Source of the DNA: Bacteroidetes bacterium ADurb.Bin217
GTDB taxonomy: Bacteria; Bacteroidota; Bacteroidia; Bacteroidales; UBA1715
NCBI GenBank assembly: GCA_002069975.1
Contig: MWCJ01000019.1
Location: forward strand, 1-45,568
Direction: 5' to 3'
DNA: 45,568 nucleotides
Shown: positions 28,801 through 39,200 of the stretch, one piece after another
Layout: each line of letters opens with the position of its first letter
Numbering within the stretch: the stretch's first letter is position 1
Notes under the pieces: model-generated
What the model was told of the DNA's origin: nothing
The model's input: the letters and a program-made list of their open reading frames with translations, nothing else
The model's database searches: none
Position numbers and translations under genes: made by a program

Positions 28801-30120
28801 GTAAATATTGTAATTGGTCGATTGGGTGAGTTAAAAGTTGTTGATAAAAATACAGGTATTGTTTTAACTTCTCAAAATATACCTTACGGTTCAAAATTAT
28901 ATATAAACCCTGGTGATGTTGTAGAAAAGGGAACTTTATTATGTAATTGGGATCCATATAATGCATCTATTATTTCTGAATCTGCGGGTAAAATTGCTTT
29001 TGAAAACGTAACTGAAGGTATTACATTTAAAAAGGAAACTGATGAGCAAACAGGATTTGAAGAAAAAGTAATTGTTGAAGCTAAAGATAAAACTAAAAAC
29101 CCTGTTATTAAAATTATAGATAAAACAGGTGAAGTTATTCACAACTACAACTTACCTGTTGGTGCTCACATTTCTGTTAACGAAGGTGAAAAAGTAAAAG
29201 CAGGTCAAATTCTTGTGAAAATACCTCGTGCAGTAGGAAAATCAAGTGATATTACCGGTGGTTTACCACGTGTAACCGAATTATTTGAAGCTCGTAATCC
29301 ATCAAATCCTGCAATCGTATCTGAAATTGACGGTGAAATTTCGTTTGGAAAAATTAAACGAGGTAACCGTGAAATTACTGTTACATCAAAAACTGGCGAA
29401 GTTAAAAAATATCTTGTTCCTTTATCTAAACAAATATTAGTTCAAGAAAATGACTATGTAAAAGCCGGTATTTGTTTATCAGACGGAGCAATAACACCAT
29501 CAGATATTCTTGCTATTAAAGGGCCTACGAAAGTTCAAGAGTACATTGTTAACGAAGTACAAGAAGTATATCGATTGCAAGGTGTGAAAATCAATGACAA
29601 ACATTTTGAAGTTATTGTTCGTCAAATGATGCGTAAGGTAGAAATTATAGATCCGGGAGATAGTAAATTCCTTGAAAAACAAATTTGTGACCGTTGGGAA
29701 TTTATGGAGGAAAACGATTGGATTTATGATAAAAAAGTTATTGTAGATTCTGGCGATTCTGAAACACTACGTCCTGGACAAATAGTGACTGCGAGAAGAT
29801 TGCGCGACGAAAATTCTCAACTTAAACGTAAAGACCTTAAACTTGTTCAGGTTCGCGATGCTCAACCTGCAACTGCAAGTCAAATTTTACAAGGTATTAC
29901 ACGTGCAGCTCTTCAAACTCATAGCTTTATATCTGCAGCATCGTTCCAAGAAACTACCAAAGTTCTAAATGAAGCAGCAATAAATGGTAAAGTTGATGAA
30001 TTAGAAGGTTTGAAAGAAAACGTAATTGTAGGACACAAAATTCCTGCAGGTACTGGTTTGCGCGACTACGAAAATATAATTGTAGGCTCAATGGAAGATT
30101 TTCAGAAATTGAAAAAGTAA
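25885..30120 (+). CDS. rpoC: DNA-directed RNA polymerase subunit beta'
   Basis: A 1411-residue RpoC. The N-terminal zinc site is [20 protein letters not shown]. The catalytic magnesium site [12 protein letters not shown] has D472, D474 and D476. The second zinc cluster ([13 protein letters not shown]) is followed by [20 protein letters not shown] of the trigger loop region. The long C-terminal part with [13 protein letters not shown] and GHKIPAGTG sequences is intact. It ends the nusG-to-rpoC cluster with a strong terminator 26 bases after the stop. Confidence 0.99.
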   Translation: MAFRKDNKIKNNFSKITISLASPEDILERSSGEVLKPETINYRTYKPERDGLFCERIFGPVKDYECHCGKYKRIRYKGIICDRCGVEVTEKKVRRERIGHINLTVPVAHIWYFRSLPNKIGYLLGLPTKKLDAIIYYERFVVVQPGIKAADGIQVGDFLSEEEYLDIVETLPKENELLDDEDPNKFIAKMGAEALEDLLKRLDLDGLSYSLRDQASKETSQQRKNEALKRLQVIEAFRDSKGKNKPEWMIVKCVPVIPPELRPLVPLDGGRFATSDLNDLYRRVIIRNNRLKRLIEIKAPEVILRNEKRMLQEAVDSLYDNSRKANAVKTDANRALKSLSDSLKGKQGRFRQNLLGKRVDYSARSVIVVGPDLRLHECGLPKEMAAELYKPFIIRKLIERGVVKTVKSAKKIVDRKDPIVWDILENVLKGHPVLLNRAPTLHRLGIQAFQPKMIEGKAIQLHPLVCTAFNADFDGDQMAVHLPLGNAAILEAQLLMLSSHNILNPANGAPIMVPSQDMVLGLYYITKERKGAKGEGSIFYSAEETIIAYNEQKVELHAIVKVLHTDMNGKKSIIETTVGRIIFNEIVPEEVGYINEILTKKSLREIIGNVLKVAGTAKAAKFLDEMKNLGYSMAFKGGLSFNLSDVIIPKEKEELVAAGYQQVEEVLANYNMGFITNNERYNQIIDIWTHTNASLTNIVMKQISSDKQGFNSVYMMLDSGARGSKEQIRQLCGMRGLMAKPQKSGSTGNEIIENPILSNFKEGLSVLEYFISTHGARKGLADTALKTADAGYLTRRLVDVSQDVVINQEDCGTLRGLIATAIKNNDEIVETLYDRILGRTCVHDIYHPQTGKLIISSGDEITEDIALIIEDSPIEQVEIRSVLTCESRKGVCAKCYGRNLATARMVQKGEAVGVIAAQSIGEPGTQLTLRTFHVGGTASNIAAESSIISKYEGIIEIDELRTVASEDETGKKVNIVIGRLGELKVVDKNTGIVLTSQNIPYGSKLYINPGDVVEKGTLLCNWDPYNASIISESAGKIAFENVTEGITFKKETDEQTGFEEKVIVEAKDKTKNPVIKIIDKTGEVIHNYNLPVGAHISVNEGEKVKAGQILVKIPRAVGKSSDITGGLPRVTELFEARNPSNPAIVSEIDGEISFGKIKRGNREITVTSKTGEVKKYLVPLSKQILVQENDYVKAGICLSDGAITPSDILAIKGPTKVQEYIVNEVQEVYRLQGVKINDKHFEVIVRQMMRKVEIIDPGDSKFLEKQICDRWEFMEENDWIYDKKVIVDSGDSETLRPGQIVTARRLRDENSQLKRKDLKLVQVRDAQPATASQILQGITRAALQTHSFISAASFQETTKVLNEAAINGKVDELEGLKENVIVGHKIPAGTGLRDYENIIVGSMEDFQKLKK

Positions 30121-30145
30121 TAAATTAAGCATATAATTTTCTCAT

Positions 30146-30187
30146 AAAAAAAAGTCATATTGGGATTTCTCAGTATGACTTTTTTTT
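30146..30187 (+). terminator. Rho-independent terminator after rpoC
   Basis: AAAAAAAAGTCATA (30146-30159) pairs with TATGACTTTTTTTT (30174-30187), and the inner bases TTGGGA/TCTCAG extend the stem to a 2-base loop. It ends in eight T and lies between rpoC and the DUF3467 gene. Flanking A- and T-runs would allow action in both directions. Confidence 0.9.
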
Positions 30188-30220
30188 ATACATTTACTGT
30201 ATATAAAAAAAACATACATT

Positions 30221-30535
30221 ATGGAAGATAAAAAACAACAACTGAATATTGAACTTTCAGAAGAAATTGCACAGGGCATATATTCAAATTTAGCTATAAT
30301 AACACATTCTAATTCGGAATTTGTAGTTGATTTTGTAAGATTAATGCCCGGCATACCAAAAGCTAGCGTTAAATCAAGAATTATTTTAACGCCGGAGCAT
30401 GCAAAAAAATTATTGTTTGCATTGCAAGATAATATTACAAAATTTGAAGCAATTAACGGAAAAATTAAAATAACTGAAGGTCCCGGAGGTGGAGCTATGC
30501 CTCTAAATTTTGGTCCAAATACGGCACAAGCATAA
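30221..30535 (+). CDS. DUF3467 family protein
   Basis: A 104-residue soluble protein matching DUF3467, which in Bacteroidota is commonly encoded just after rpoC. The recognisable core is EIAQGIYSNLAIITHSNSEF, VVDFVRLMPG, KASVKSRIILTPEHAKKLL and FALQDNITKFE. The function is unknown. It has no signal peptide or membrane segment. The strong terminator before it suggests its own promoter (a near match TACATTTA lies at about 30189). The following gene starts 1 base after its stop. Confidence 0.85.
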   Translation: MEDKKQQLNIELSEEIAQGIYSNLAIITHSNSEFVVDFVRLMPGIPKASVKSRIILTPEHAKKLLFALQDNITKFEAINGKIKITEGPGGGAMPLNFGPNTAQA

Positions 30536-30536
30536 T

Positions 30537-31718
30537 ATGCGTTGGCTATTTATTTTTTATATTTTTTTACTTTTTGGTTCGTGTAAACAACAAAAAATTG
30601 TTTCGAACTATAATACCCCGATTGCCGAAATAGAAACATATTATTCTATAGAAAATAATACAGATAGCTCAACCATAATATCATATTCTATTTCATCAAA
30701 AGATTTATATATAAAATCAAGTAAAAATTCAAAATCATATTTATATTTTGAAATTGAACAGTATGACGAAACTCTAAATCAATTGATACACAGCTATACT
30801 ACACGGACTAAAATATTCCATGTATCTGAAAATTCTTCATATATTCAAAATTCATTTACAATTCCCTTTGGAGTAAAACAACATACGAGTTTACGAATTA
30901 GATTACTCAATACACAAAATACTCTTTTACATAGTTACACTTATTATCCTTCTCCTATTAAAACTTCATTACAAATTTTACAATATCCCAATATAGAGAT
31001 ATGGAATCAACCCTTTGTTTTTACTGACACATTTGCTATAATTACAAAGTTTAATCAGAATCAATTTTTATATTACACTTATAAGAACAATGATGCATTT
31101 GAACCCATTGTAAGTGAAAAATTTAAAACAAAAATAGTTAACGATACTTCTTTCGTAGTATTCTCTCAAGTTGGGAATTACACTTTTTATAGTGATTCAT
31201 TATATACTGATACAGTATTTAGAATTCCAGCTGTATCAAAAAATTTCCCAAAAAATAATAACCCCTGCGAAATGATTACAGCTTTACAAATTTTTCTTCC
31301 CTTATTGAATATTGACTCATTATACAATACAAAAGTAGGATGTAAAGTTGAACTCGATAAAATTTGGTTACAACTAGCAAAGAATAATGAAATAAAAGCT
31401 AAAGAAGCAATTAAAATGTATTATACACGCATAGAAAAAGCAAATAAAATGTATTCAATTTCTCAAGCAGGAATGTATAGTAATAGGGGAATGTGTCTCA
31501 TATTATTAGGTGAACCTTTACATATACAGTATAATAATGAGTCCGAAATTTGGTATTACACTGCCGACACGACGATTCAAGATAAAATATTTACATTTAC
31601 AAAACAATATTCAGGCATACAAGCCGATTATATTTTGCCTAAAATATCAGAAAAAACAATGTTTTTTGATATTGCTAAATTAAATTGGCAAAATTGCAAA
31701 GCTTTTACTTTACGATAA
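30537..31718 (+). CDS. GWxTD-domain lipoprotein, degenerate motif
   Basis: A 393-residue exported protein. The signal peptide MRWLFIFYIFLLFGSC ends in a lipobox with C16. A beta-rich region (about 20-250) with no clear family precedes a C-terminal segment (about 275-370). There, AGMYSNRGMCLILLGEPLHI and ESEIWYYTAD align with the GWxTD pattern (GWxTDRG, then I.LGPPD.I, then EIWYY). The GWxTD tetrad itself is replaced by GMYSN. The role of the family is unknown. I set the start at ATG 30537, 1 base after the DUF3467 stop, because it begins the signal peptide. An alternative upstream start at 30510 lies inside the previous gene. The next gene begins 6 bases after the stop. Confidence 0.78.
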   Translation: MRWLFIFYIFLLFGSCKQQKIVSNYNTPIAEIETYYSIENNTDSSTIISYSISSKDLYIKSSKNSKSYLYFEIEQYDETLNQLIHSYTTRTKIFHVSENSSYIQNSFTIPFGVKQHTSLRIRLLNTQNTLLHSYTYYPSPIKTSLQILQYPNIEIWNQPFVFTDTFAIITKFNQNQFLYYTYKNNDAFEPIVSEKFKTKIVNDTSFVVFSQVGNYTFYSDSLYTDTVFRIPAVSKNFPKNNNPCEMITALQIFLPLLNIDSLYNTKVGCKVELDKIWLQLAKNNEIKAKEAIKMYYTRIEKANKMYSISQAGMYSNRGMCLILLGEPLHIQYNNESEIWYYTADTTIQDKIFTFTKQYSGIQADYILPKISEKTMFFDIAKLNWQNCKAFTLR

Positions 31719-31723
31719 CATTT

Positions 31724-32461
31724 ATGGAGAAAAATACTTTAATCTATGGCATACATGCCGTATTAGAAACGCTAAAAGAATCAAAACCAATTGATCAGAT
31801 TTTAATTAAAAAACAATCGGATAATGAATTAATCCGAGAGATAATATATTTAGCTCGTAAACAAGGAGTTACAGTAAAAAGCGTTCCTTACGAAAAAATA
31901 CAGCGGATAACTCAAAAAAATCATCAAGGTGTTATTGCATTTGTATCATCAGTTGAATTTCAAGATATACATGATATAATTCCAACAATTTTTGAACAAG
32001 GACAAACTCCATTAATAGTGATTTTAGATACAATAACTGATGTGCGTAATTTTGGTGCCATAGTACGAAGTTGTGAATGTATGGGAGTTCATGCTGTAGT
32101 AATTCCACAAAAAGGTGCTGCGCAAATAAATGCCGATGCTCTTAAAACTTCGGCAGGTGCACTACAAAAAATTCCAATATGCAAAACTAAGTCATTAGTA
32201 CATGCATGTAAATTTATGCAAGATAGTGGCATACAATTATTAGCTGCTTCTGAAAAATACACTAAAAAATGCTTCGAAGCTGATTGTACAAAGCCAACAG
32301 CATTAGTTATGGGTTCTGAAGAAGATGGCATAACTGCTCCAATTTTAGAATTATGCGATGAACATATAGGTATTCCAATGAATGGTACAGTAGCATCACT
32401 CAATGTATCAGTTGCTACAGGCATATGTTTGTATGAAATAGTAAGACAACGATTACAATAA
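31724..32461 (+). CDS. rlmB: RlmB-type 23S rRNA 2'-O-methyltransferase
   Basis: A 245-residue SPOUT methyltransferase. The N-terminal substrate-binding domain starts LIYGIHAVLETLKE, the usual RlmB opening. Motif 1 is LDTITDVRNFGAIVRSCECM (101-120, N109 and R115), motif 2 VMGSEEDGI (195-203) and motif 3 ASLNVSVATGICLYE (224-238). RlmB methylates G2251 of 23S rRNA (E. coli numbering). RlmB and TrmH relatives are hard to separate, but YGIHAVLE favours RlmB. ATG 31724 is preferred over an in-frame start at 31685 inside the GWxTD gene. Confidence 0.88.
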   Translation: MEKNTLIYGIHAVLETLKESKPIDQILIKKQSDNELIREIIYLARKQGVTVKSVPYEKIQRITQKNHQGVIAFVSSVEFQDIHDIIPTIFEQGQTPLIVILDTITDVRNFGAIVRSCECMGVHAVVIPQKGAAQINADALKTSAGALQKIPICKTKSLVHACKFMQDSGIQLLAASEKYTKKCFEADCTKPTALVMGSEEDGITAPILELCDEHIGIPMNGTVASLNVSVATGICLYEIVRQRLQ

Positions 32462-32465
32462 TATT

Positions 32466-33101
32466 ATGAGATTACAAGAATCAACTATTACGGCATTAAT
32501 CTTTGATTTTGGAGGTGTCGTTTTAAACTTAGATGAACAACGAACATATAATCAACTAATTGAATTATTGCAATTGCGTAAAGAAGAGCTTCAAAAAAAA
32601 TTGTTGCATACCAATATCTTTTACGATTTTGAGTGTGGCAAAATTACATCGCAAGAATTTATATCATATATTCATAGCATTTCTACAACACCTATTTCCG
32701 ATGAACAAATAATATCTGCATGGAATGCAATGCTTCTTGATTTACCTCAACAACATGTACAATTATTACAAACACTCAAAAAAAAATATAGAACATTTTT
32801 ACTGAGCAATACAAATGCTATTCACGAAGACAGTTTTGTAAGAAGTATTAAACAAGAATATGATATGACTCTACAAGACATGTTTGAAAAAGTATGGTAT
32901 TCTCATGTATTAGGACTCCGCAAACCAAATAAAGATATTTTTATTGAAATCTCACATCTAGCCCAACTCAAACCCGAACAAACTCTCTTTTTAGACGACC
33001 GAGAAGAAAATATAGCTACAGCAAACGAATTAGGTTTTAAAACTCAATTAATAAGTAAACATTGTGGTATTTTAGATGTTTTTAGTGATTTTTTGGTATA
33101 A
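32466..33101 (+). CDS. HAD superfamily phosphatase (HAD-IA, YihX-like)
   Basis: A 211-residue cytoplasmic hydrolase. Motif I is FDFGGVV with nucleophile D14, and the position usually held by the second Asp is G16, as is common in the YihX-like subgroup. Motif II is SNTN (114-117), motif III K153 in LGLRKPNKDIF, and motif IV FLDDREEN (D177, D178). A helical cap lies between. The substrate is probably a small sugar phosphate or nucleotide, and the sequence does not say which. It begins 4 bases after rlmB, the last gene of this plus-strand group. Confidence 0.85.
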   Translation: MRLQESTITALIFDFGGVVLNLDEQRTYNQLIELLQLRKEELQKKLLHTNIFYDFECGKITSQEFISYIHSISTTPISDEQIISAWNAMLLDLPQQHVQLLQTLKKKYRTFLLSNTNAIHEDSFVRSIKQEYDMTLQDMFEKVWYSHVLGLRKPNKDIFIEISHLAQLKPEQTLFLDDREENIATANELGFKTQLISKHCGILDVFSDFLV

Positions 33102-33104
33102 AAA

Positions 33105-33129
33105 AAGCCGATATTAAACTTATCGGCTT
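33105..33129 (-). terminator. Terminator between convergent HAD and fabH genes
   Basis: AAGCCGATA (33105-33113) pairs with TATCGGCTT (33121-33129) around a 7-base loop. Read on the minus strand the stem is followed by TTTTT after GGCTT, so it mainly ends the fabH operon. Plus-strand transcripts of the HAD gene meet the same stem but only a short T-run. Confidence 0.8.
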
Positions 33130-33152
33130 CCTAAAATTCTTGAAAATTGTGA

Positions 33153-34142
33153 TTAATACGCCCATTTAAGATACATAGCACCCCAACTATATCCGGCACC
33201 AAAAGCAGCTAAAATTATATTATCTCCTTTTTTAAATTTATGAGAAAATTCATACATACATAAAGGAATCGTAGCAGCAGTTGTATTACCATATTTTTCA
33301 ATATTTACACATATTTTTTCAGGAGTTAATCCTAGAAAATGACCGGTAGAATCTATAATACGTTTATTCGCTTGATGTGGAATTAAAAAAGCAATATCGT
33401 CACCGGTAATATTATTTCTACTTAAAATATCACGTGCTGCACCAGCCATACCATTAACGGCTATCTTAAATACTGGTTGACCTTCTTGATGAATGAAATG
33501 TTCGTGAGCATCTACAGTTTCGTGAGTAGCAGGCTTCATTGCACCACCAGCACGAAGGCATAGATGTTCCCAGTTATTACTATCAACATGCAATACCGCA
33601 TCAATTACACCATTACCTTCTGCATTTGGTTCAAGAAGAACAGCAGCAGCAGCATCACCAAACAAAATACAAGTATTACGATTTGTATAATCAGAAAGAC
33701 TTGTCATTTTATCGGCACCAACTAATATTACCTTTTTATATTTTCCCGATGTAATAAACTGAGCAGCCGTTTCTAAACCAAAAATAAAACCGCTACATGC
33801 AGAATTTAAATCAAATGCAAAAGCGTTTTTAGCTCCAATTTTTGTGGCAGTAAGAGCTGCACAAGATGGGAAAACCATATCGGGTGTAATAGTAGCAACT
33901 ATAATAACCTCAATATCTTCAGCTTTAGTATTAGTTTGTTTGAGTAATCCTTCTATAGCTTTTACTGCCATATCAGAAGTGCTTAGTTGCGGATTTTTTA
34001 AAACTCTTCTCTCTTTAATTCCAGTTCTTGAAGTAATCCACTCATCGTTGGTATCAACCATTTGAGCTAATTCTTCATTGGTTATAACATCTTCAGGAGC
34101 CCAACCAAAAACTCCGGTAATTGCAGCAGTAATTGTATTCAT
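33153..34142 (-). CDS. fabH: Beta-ketoacyl-ACP synthase III
   Basis: A 329-residue condensing enzyme that starts fatty acid synthesis from acyl-CoA and malonyl-ACP. The catalytic triad is complete: C116 (NSACSGF), H256 (IPHQANKRI) and N286 (YGNTTAATIP). DEWITSRTGIKERR (33-46) and GDAAAAVLLEP (162-172) are also typical. Its ATG shares a base with the plsX stop (TAATG), so translation is coupled. It ends the DUF177-rpmF-plsX-fabH operon. The accB/accC genes that follow in many relatives are not here. Confidence 0.97.
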   Translation of the reverse strand: MNTITAAITGVFGWAPEDVITNEELAQMVDTNDEWITSRTGIKERRVLKNPQLSTSDMAVKAIEGLLKQTNTKAEDIEVIIVATITPDMVFPSCAALTATKIGAKNAFAFDLNSACSGFIFGLETAAQFITSGKYKKVILVGADKMTSLSDYTNRNTCILFGDAAAAVLLEPNAEGNGVIDAVLHVDSNNWEHLCLRAGGAMKPATHETVDAHEHFIHQEGQPVFKIAVNGMAGAARDILSRNNITGDDIAFLIPHQANKRIIDSTGHFLGLTPEKICVNIEKYGNTTAATIPLCMYEFSHKFKKGDNIILAAFGAGYSWGAMYLKWAY

Positions 34143-35083
34143 TATTGAAAAGCTTGTTTTATTTTTTCAGTTAATCCTGAAAGAGTAATTTTATAAGTTT
34201 GCAAAATCATGTTTTTCATCGCTTTTGCATTTGACGCGCCATGCCCAATTACAACTGGGGCATTTACACCAAGTACGGGGGTACCACCATGATTTTCGTA
34301 ATTAAAATGCTCAAAAAATGGATTATCAAGATTCAAAGTTTGAGAAATTGTATACAGAGATTCTATTTGTTTAAGTAATATATTGCCTGTAAACCCATCG
34401 CATACAATTACATCGGCTTGATCGCTATAGAGATTATTACTTTCTAAATTGCCATTAAATTGGAAATGACATCCTTCTTTCATAAGTTCATAAGCAGCTT
34501 TGGTAAGAAGATTACCTTTTTCTTCTTCTTCGCCAATATTAAGCAAGCAAACTTTAGGAGTGTCAATTCCATAATAATATTTGGCAAATAAATTACCTAA
34601 AATGCCATATTGATATAATACATCTGGTTTGCAATCAGAATTAAGTCCAACATCTAATAAAGTTGAAGTTTTTCCCCCTGAAAGTTTTGGAACAGGACCA
34701 GTTATACACGGACGCATAATTCCTGGTATTGATTTAATGGTATACATAGTACCAACCATCATAGCTCCGGTATTACCTGCACTTGCAAATGCCTCTACTT
34801 TACCTGCATACAAATATTTAAACCCAACTGTAATACTTGCATTTTGTTTCTGTTGAAATGCCTTAGCAGGATGTTCACCCATGCCTATAACTTCAGACGT
34901 TTCAACAATTTCAATTGCATTACCAGAATATCCTTCCCGTTCCAATATAGTAATTATAGCTTCCTTGTTACCAAATAAAACTATAGTTACATTATTAGGC
35001 AATTCTTTACTTGCTAAAAATGCACCCATTACAGCTGTTTCGGGAGCGAAATCACCCCCCATAGCATCGATACCTATTCTCAT
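34142..35083 (-). CDS. plsX: Phosphate acyltransferase PlsX
   Basis: A 313-residue enzyme that converts acyl-ACP to acyl-phosphate for phospholipid synthesis. DAMGGDFAPE (6-15), ASAGNTGAMM, NIGEEEEKGN, VCDGFTGNILLK and IGHGASNAKAM are the family motifs. Length is slightly short but both ends are intact. It is read after rpmF (21-base gap) and overlaps fabH by one base. Confidence 0.96.
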   Translation of the reverse strand: MRIGIDAMGGDFAPETAVMGAFLASKELPNNVTIVLFGNKEAIITILEREGYSGNAIEIVETSEVIGMGEHPAKAFQQKQNASITVGFKYLYAGKVEAFASAGNTGAMMVGTMYTIKSIPGIMRPCITGPVPKLSGGKTSTLLDVGLNSDCKPDVLYQYGILGNLFAKYYYGIDTPKVCLLNIGEEEEKGNLLTKAAYELMKEGCHFQFNGNLESNNLYSDQADVIVCDGFTGNILLKQIESLYTISQTLNLDNPFFEHFNYENHGGTPVLGVNAPVVIGHGASNAKAMKNMILQTYKITLSGLTEKIKQAFQ

Positions 35084-35104
35084 GCTATTGCAATTAAATT
35101 AAGC

Positions 35105-35296
35105 TTATGCGTTTTCTTTTTTCTCAATCATCAACTTTCCGTTGTAGTATACATTACCTTCAACTTCATACGCTGTATGACGACGGTGAACTGTACCTGT
35201 AGTAGGACATTTACTGAGAGTAGCTATTGTAGCTTTGTCGTGCGTACGTCTTTTATCTCTACGCGTTTTCGATGTTTTTCTTTTAGGATGTGCCAT
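35105..35296 (-). CDS. rpmF: 50S ribosomal protein L32
   Basis: A 63-residue L32 beginning MAHPKRKTSKTRRDKRRTHD, which matches the family start. Only one cysteine remains in the region where zinc-binding L32 has four (KCPTTGTVHRRH), so it is probably a zinc-free form. It follows the DUF177 gene by 11 bases. Confidence 0.95.
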   Translation of the reverse strand: MAHPKRKTSKTRRDKRRTHDKATIATLSKCPTTGTVHRRHTAYEVEGNVYYNGKLMIEKKENA

Positions 35297-35307
35297 CGTA
35301 GTATAAT

Positions 35308-35820
35308 TTAATTTTTAAATATATTCTTAAGCGATTCCCAACGGGGATCTATTGTTTGTTCTTTTGATTGTTTTGTAATATACGATGTAATAGAACTGTT
35401 ACATACTTTATCATCGTGTACTTTTTTTAGAGGCATCGACACCATTATAATTTCATATAATATATGCGAAATATCTAATTCTGTTTGGTCATGCGAATAA
35501 AATATCACATCTTCTGATTCTGATAATTCTTCATGAGAAGTCGATTGTTTTACTACAAACGAACTTGTATTTGAAATTTGAACCTGAAGCGATTCTAAAC
35601 ACCTATCACAAGGTACCTGAACCCAACCATGTAAAGAAATAACCATGGTATGCAATTGAAGTCGTTTTGTAAATTCTACTACAACTTGCACTTGCATATC
35701 TTGCATTTCTTCTATTTTTTGTTGTTCAATGAACTCTTTCTGTATTTCCAGTTGTATCGTATGAACACCTTCAGCCATTCGCTGAACAGGTATTTTATAC
35801 TTTTGTTCTTGTTGATACAT
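35308..35820 (-). CDS. DUF177 (YceD) family protein
   Basis: A 170-residue cytoplasmic protein with the DUF177 pattern: VPCDRCLESL (70-79, C71 and C74), preceded by beta strands and followed by EDVIFYSHDQTELDISHILY. In bacteria and plastids YceD proteins are linked to 23S rRNA processing or accumulation. It leads the operon with rpmF, the typical partner. ATG 35820 is chosen because a promoter lies just upstream. The longer reading frame to 35922 would run through that promoter. Confidence 0.9.
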   Translation of the reverse strand: MYQQEQKYKIPVQRMAEGVHTIQLEIQKEFIEQQKIEEMQDMQVQVVVEFTKRLQLHTMVISLHGWVQVPCDRCLESLQVQISNTSSFVVKQSTSHEELSESEDVIFYSHDQTELDISHILYEIIMVSMPLKKVHDDKVCNSSITSYITKQSKEQTIDPRWESLKNIFKN

Positions 35821-36200
35821 ACCTAAAAAATTAGCACGCAAAAATAGGAAAAACTTTTGAATTACAAAATTTACAAAGAGTATTTCCCAAAAAATAAATA
35901 AAAATTGATTAAACCTAATCAATTAAGAAACTGAAATTAAGTTATTTTAATCAATTATTGTAAATAAATTTATGAATTATTTTGGTACTGAACTTCAGAC
36001 AAATGAAACTTTATTTTTTGTGCAATCCTAGATATTAGAAGTAGAGTTTACCATATGTCTAAAAAATTTATATATATTTGAAATGCCAATTTTAGGGTTG
36101 ATTGGCTATTTACCATTTGGTTTATATTTTAAGGAACTAAATGGTTATTTTTTTTTTATATAGGGGTTAATCCAAATTTTTACGATTCTTCGGAAGAATA
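35821..36200. other. Intergenic region between divergent DUF177 and kinase-like genes
   Basis: About 380 very AT-rich bases with the operon promoter at the left. A plus-strand TATATTTG box (36073-36080) could serve the kinase-like gene, but it has no TTG at the expected distance. I see no ORF, hairpin of note or RNA gene. Confidence 0.55.
35839..35868 (-). promoter_or_regulatory. Promoter of the DUF177-rpmF-plsX-fabH operon
   Basis: On the minus strand TTTG (35868-35865) and TATTTTTG (35846-35839) are 18 bases apart. Transcription would start near 35832, giving a short leader of about 12 bases before ATG 35820. Confidence 0.6.
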
Positions 36201-39200
36201 ATGGAACACATAAAAGGGTATACACACATAGAACTTGTTTCGGAGAATTCAAAAACTCTGTTGTATCGTGCATTATGTACACTCACGAACAAGCATGTTA
36301 TCCTAAAAGTAATATCTCAAAACCATGCAAACGCAAGAAAAATATTCTTATTAAATAAAGAATTTGAAATAATTAGCAGCATACAGTCTCCATTTGTTAT
36401 AAAACCAATAGAAATAATCCAAAACAATCAAATCCCAATAATGGTACTTGAAGATATTGGGGGAATTTCACTGCATGATTATATTCATTCTAAAAAATTT
36501 ATACAAGAAGCTACTTTACACGAGAAAATTCATTTAGCTATAAAAATTACCGAAGCTATAGCCGAAATTCATACATTTAAATACATACACAAGAATATAA
36601 ATCCTTATAACATTATTTATAACAAGAAAAATGATATTTTACAAATCGTAGATTTTAGCATAGCTACAAATGCTCGTTCCGAACAAATTGAAAATTCTAC
36701 AAACATAAATTTACAAGGCACACTTGCGTATATATCGCCCGAACAAACAGGGCGAATGAATAGAAAATTGGACTACAGAACCGATTTTTATTCATTAGGT
36801 GTTACGCTTTACGAAATTTTTAGTGGAGTTCTCCCCTACACTGCTCACACTATAGGTGAATGGATATATAGTCATGTTGCAAAAAAACAAACTGCTTTAT
36901 CACATGTAATTCCCGATTTTTCTATGACTTTATCACATATAATAGATAAACTCATGGCAAAAACCGTAGAAAACAGATATCAAAGCGCTCATGGAATATT
37001 AACAGACTTACGACTTGCACTTATTGGATTAGAAACAAATGGAGTTGTTCAAGATTTTGAAATAGGATTAACTGATTTTTCGCAGTTATTTGAACTTCCT
37101 CAAAAAATTTACGGTCGAGAAACAGAAATTGCTCAATTACATGCTGCTTACGAAGAATTAGAAATTTGGAAAACCGAACTCGTATTAGTACATGGATACT
37201 CAGGTATAGGAAAAACTACGTTAGTAGGCGAATTATATAAGCCGGTAATAGAAAAAAATGGATTTTTTATTTCGGGAAAATTCGAAGAATTTAAAAAAAA
37301 CACCCCCTATTACGCTCTAATTCAAGCATTTTTTGGTTTTGTGCAAAATATTATAGCCGAAGACGACAGTACGATTTCAAGATGGAAACAAATTTTTATT
37401 CAAGAATTAGCAGAAAATGCACAATTAATAGTTAATGTAATTCCCGATTTAGAAAAAATTATAGGATCGACGAGCCAGGTTGATACTCTTGCTGCGATTG
37501 AATCTCAAAACAGATTTATTGTTACATTTCTTAAATTTGTGCAATGTATAGCACGTAACACACCTTCTCTCGTATTATTTTTAGACGATGTTCAGTCGGC
37601 CGATGCTGCTTCGCTCGAAATGATTAAACATATATTATCCGATACTGAGAGTGATTCTATAATGATAATCGTATCGTATCGTTCGCATGAAATATCAGGA
37701 GTACAGGGATTCGAAACAATTATTCAAAAAATTCGAGATGTAGGAGTTAAAACATATGATATTGACGTAAAAGAACTTACTATAGAACACATTACACAGT
37801 TTTTACACGATGTATTTTCTGCTAAAACCAAAGATATTCGCGAATTTTCTGAACTTTGTTTAGAAAAAACACATGGAAATCCATTTTTTCTTCGCGAATT
37901 TCTTCAAGACTTATTTCAAAAAGGCTATATAATACTTGATGAAAAAAAGGGTGAATGGTCTTGGAATTTAAATTTAATTAGAACAACTGCCATTACCGAA
38001 AATGTGGCAGAAATTTTAAGTCAACGTATTCGAGGATTACAAGCTACAAGTCAAAAAATATTATTACAAGCTTCGTGTATAGGCAACAAATTTGATGTTG
38101 AAACATTAGCAGTTATAAATAAACTGCCGCAAAAAGATATCCTACTAGCTTTACACGAAATATTGCAAACCGGGTTTATTCAACCTACCGACCAATCGTA
38201 TAACGACATATTTTCTCAAACTCACGAAAATACAATTTATAGATTCAATCATGAGCGTATTATGTCTTCGGCATATGCAATGGTTGACGAGACTATAAAA
38301 CAAAAAAATCATTATGAAATAGGTTCATATTTATTACAAAATTTAACCGAAAAACAAATTGACGATAATATTTTTACAATAATTGACCACTGTAATAAAG
38401 GTGCTAAATTTTTTGGAAAACAGGATTATAAGAGAATTTTGTCCTTAAATATCTCTGCTTCCGATAAAGCAAAAAAATCGGCGGCATTTAGCGTAACATT
38501 ACTCTATCTCAAAGAAGCAATTTTCTTTTTACCCATCAATGTATGGCAACAAGAATATGATTTTGCACTTGAATTTTACAGTTTATGTGCCGAGGCAGCA
38601 TATTTAAATGGCTTGTACGAGGAAATGGAAGAATTTTCAACTATAATTTTTGAAAATCATAAAGCTACAATTGATTTACTTTGGTTGTACGAAATTCGAA
38701 TTTTAGCTTATCAAGCTCAACACCAACAAGACAAAGCTGTTTCTGAAGGTTTTTTATTTCTCAAAAAATTAGGCGTATCTGTTTCTAAACAAGCTGGCGT
38801 TCCGGTACTCTTAAGCAATTTATTAGCTACGCATATAGCTTTACTTAAATATGATTCAAATAAAATTGTATCATTACCCGATATTTCGAATAAGCGAATA
38901 CAAGCTGTAATGCATATAATGGGTGTTTTAACTCATCCATTATATGATACAAATCCACAAGTATTCGCAATTTTTATTTTTAAATTAGTTCGTTTTTCAC
39001 TTCGTTACGGAAATGCACCTATATCGCCGCTTGCTTATATGATGTATGGCATGCTTACAAATGTAATGTTTGGTAAACCCCAAAAGGGATATGAATTTGG
39101 TAAAATTGGCTTACAATTATTACAAAAATTACAAGCAAAACGATATTGGGCTGAAACTTCAGTGTGCTACAATTTGGGTGTTCGTATATGGAAAGAACCA

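Noticed and set aside
36073..36080. TATATTTG as a firm promoter for the kinase-like gene
   Set aside because: No -33 element at the right spacing. In sequence this AT-rich such boxes arise by chance.
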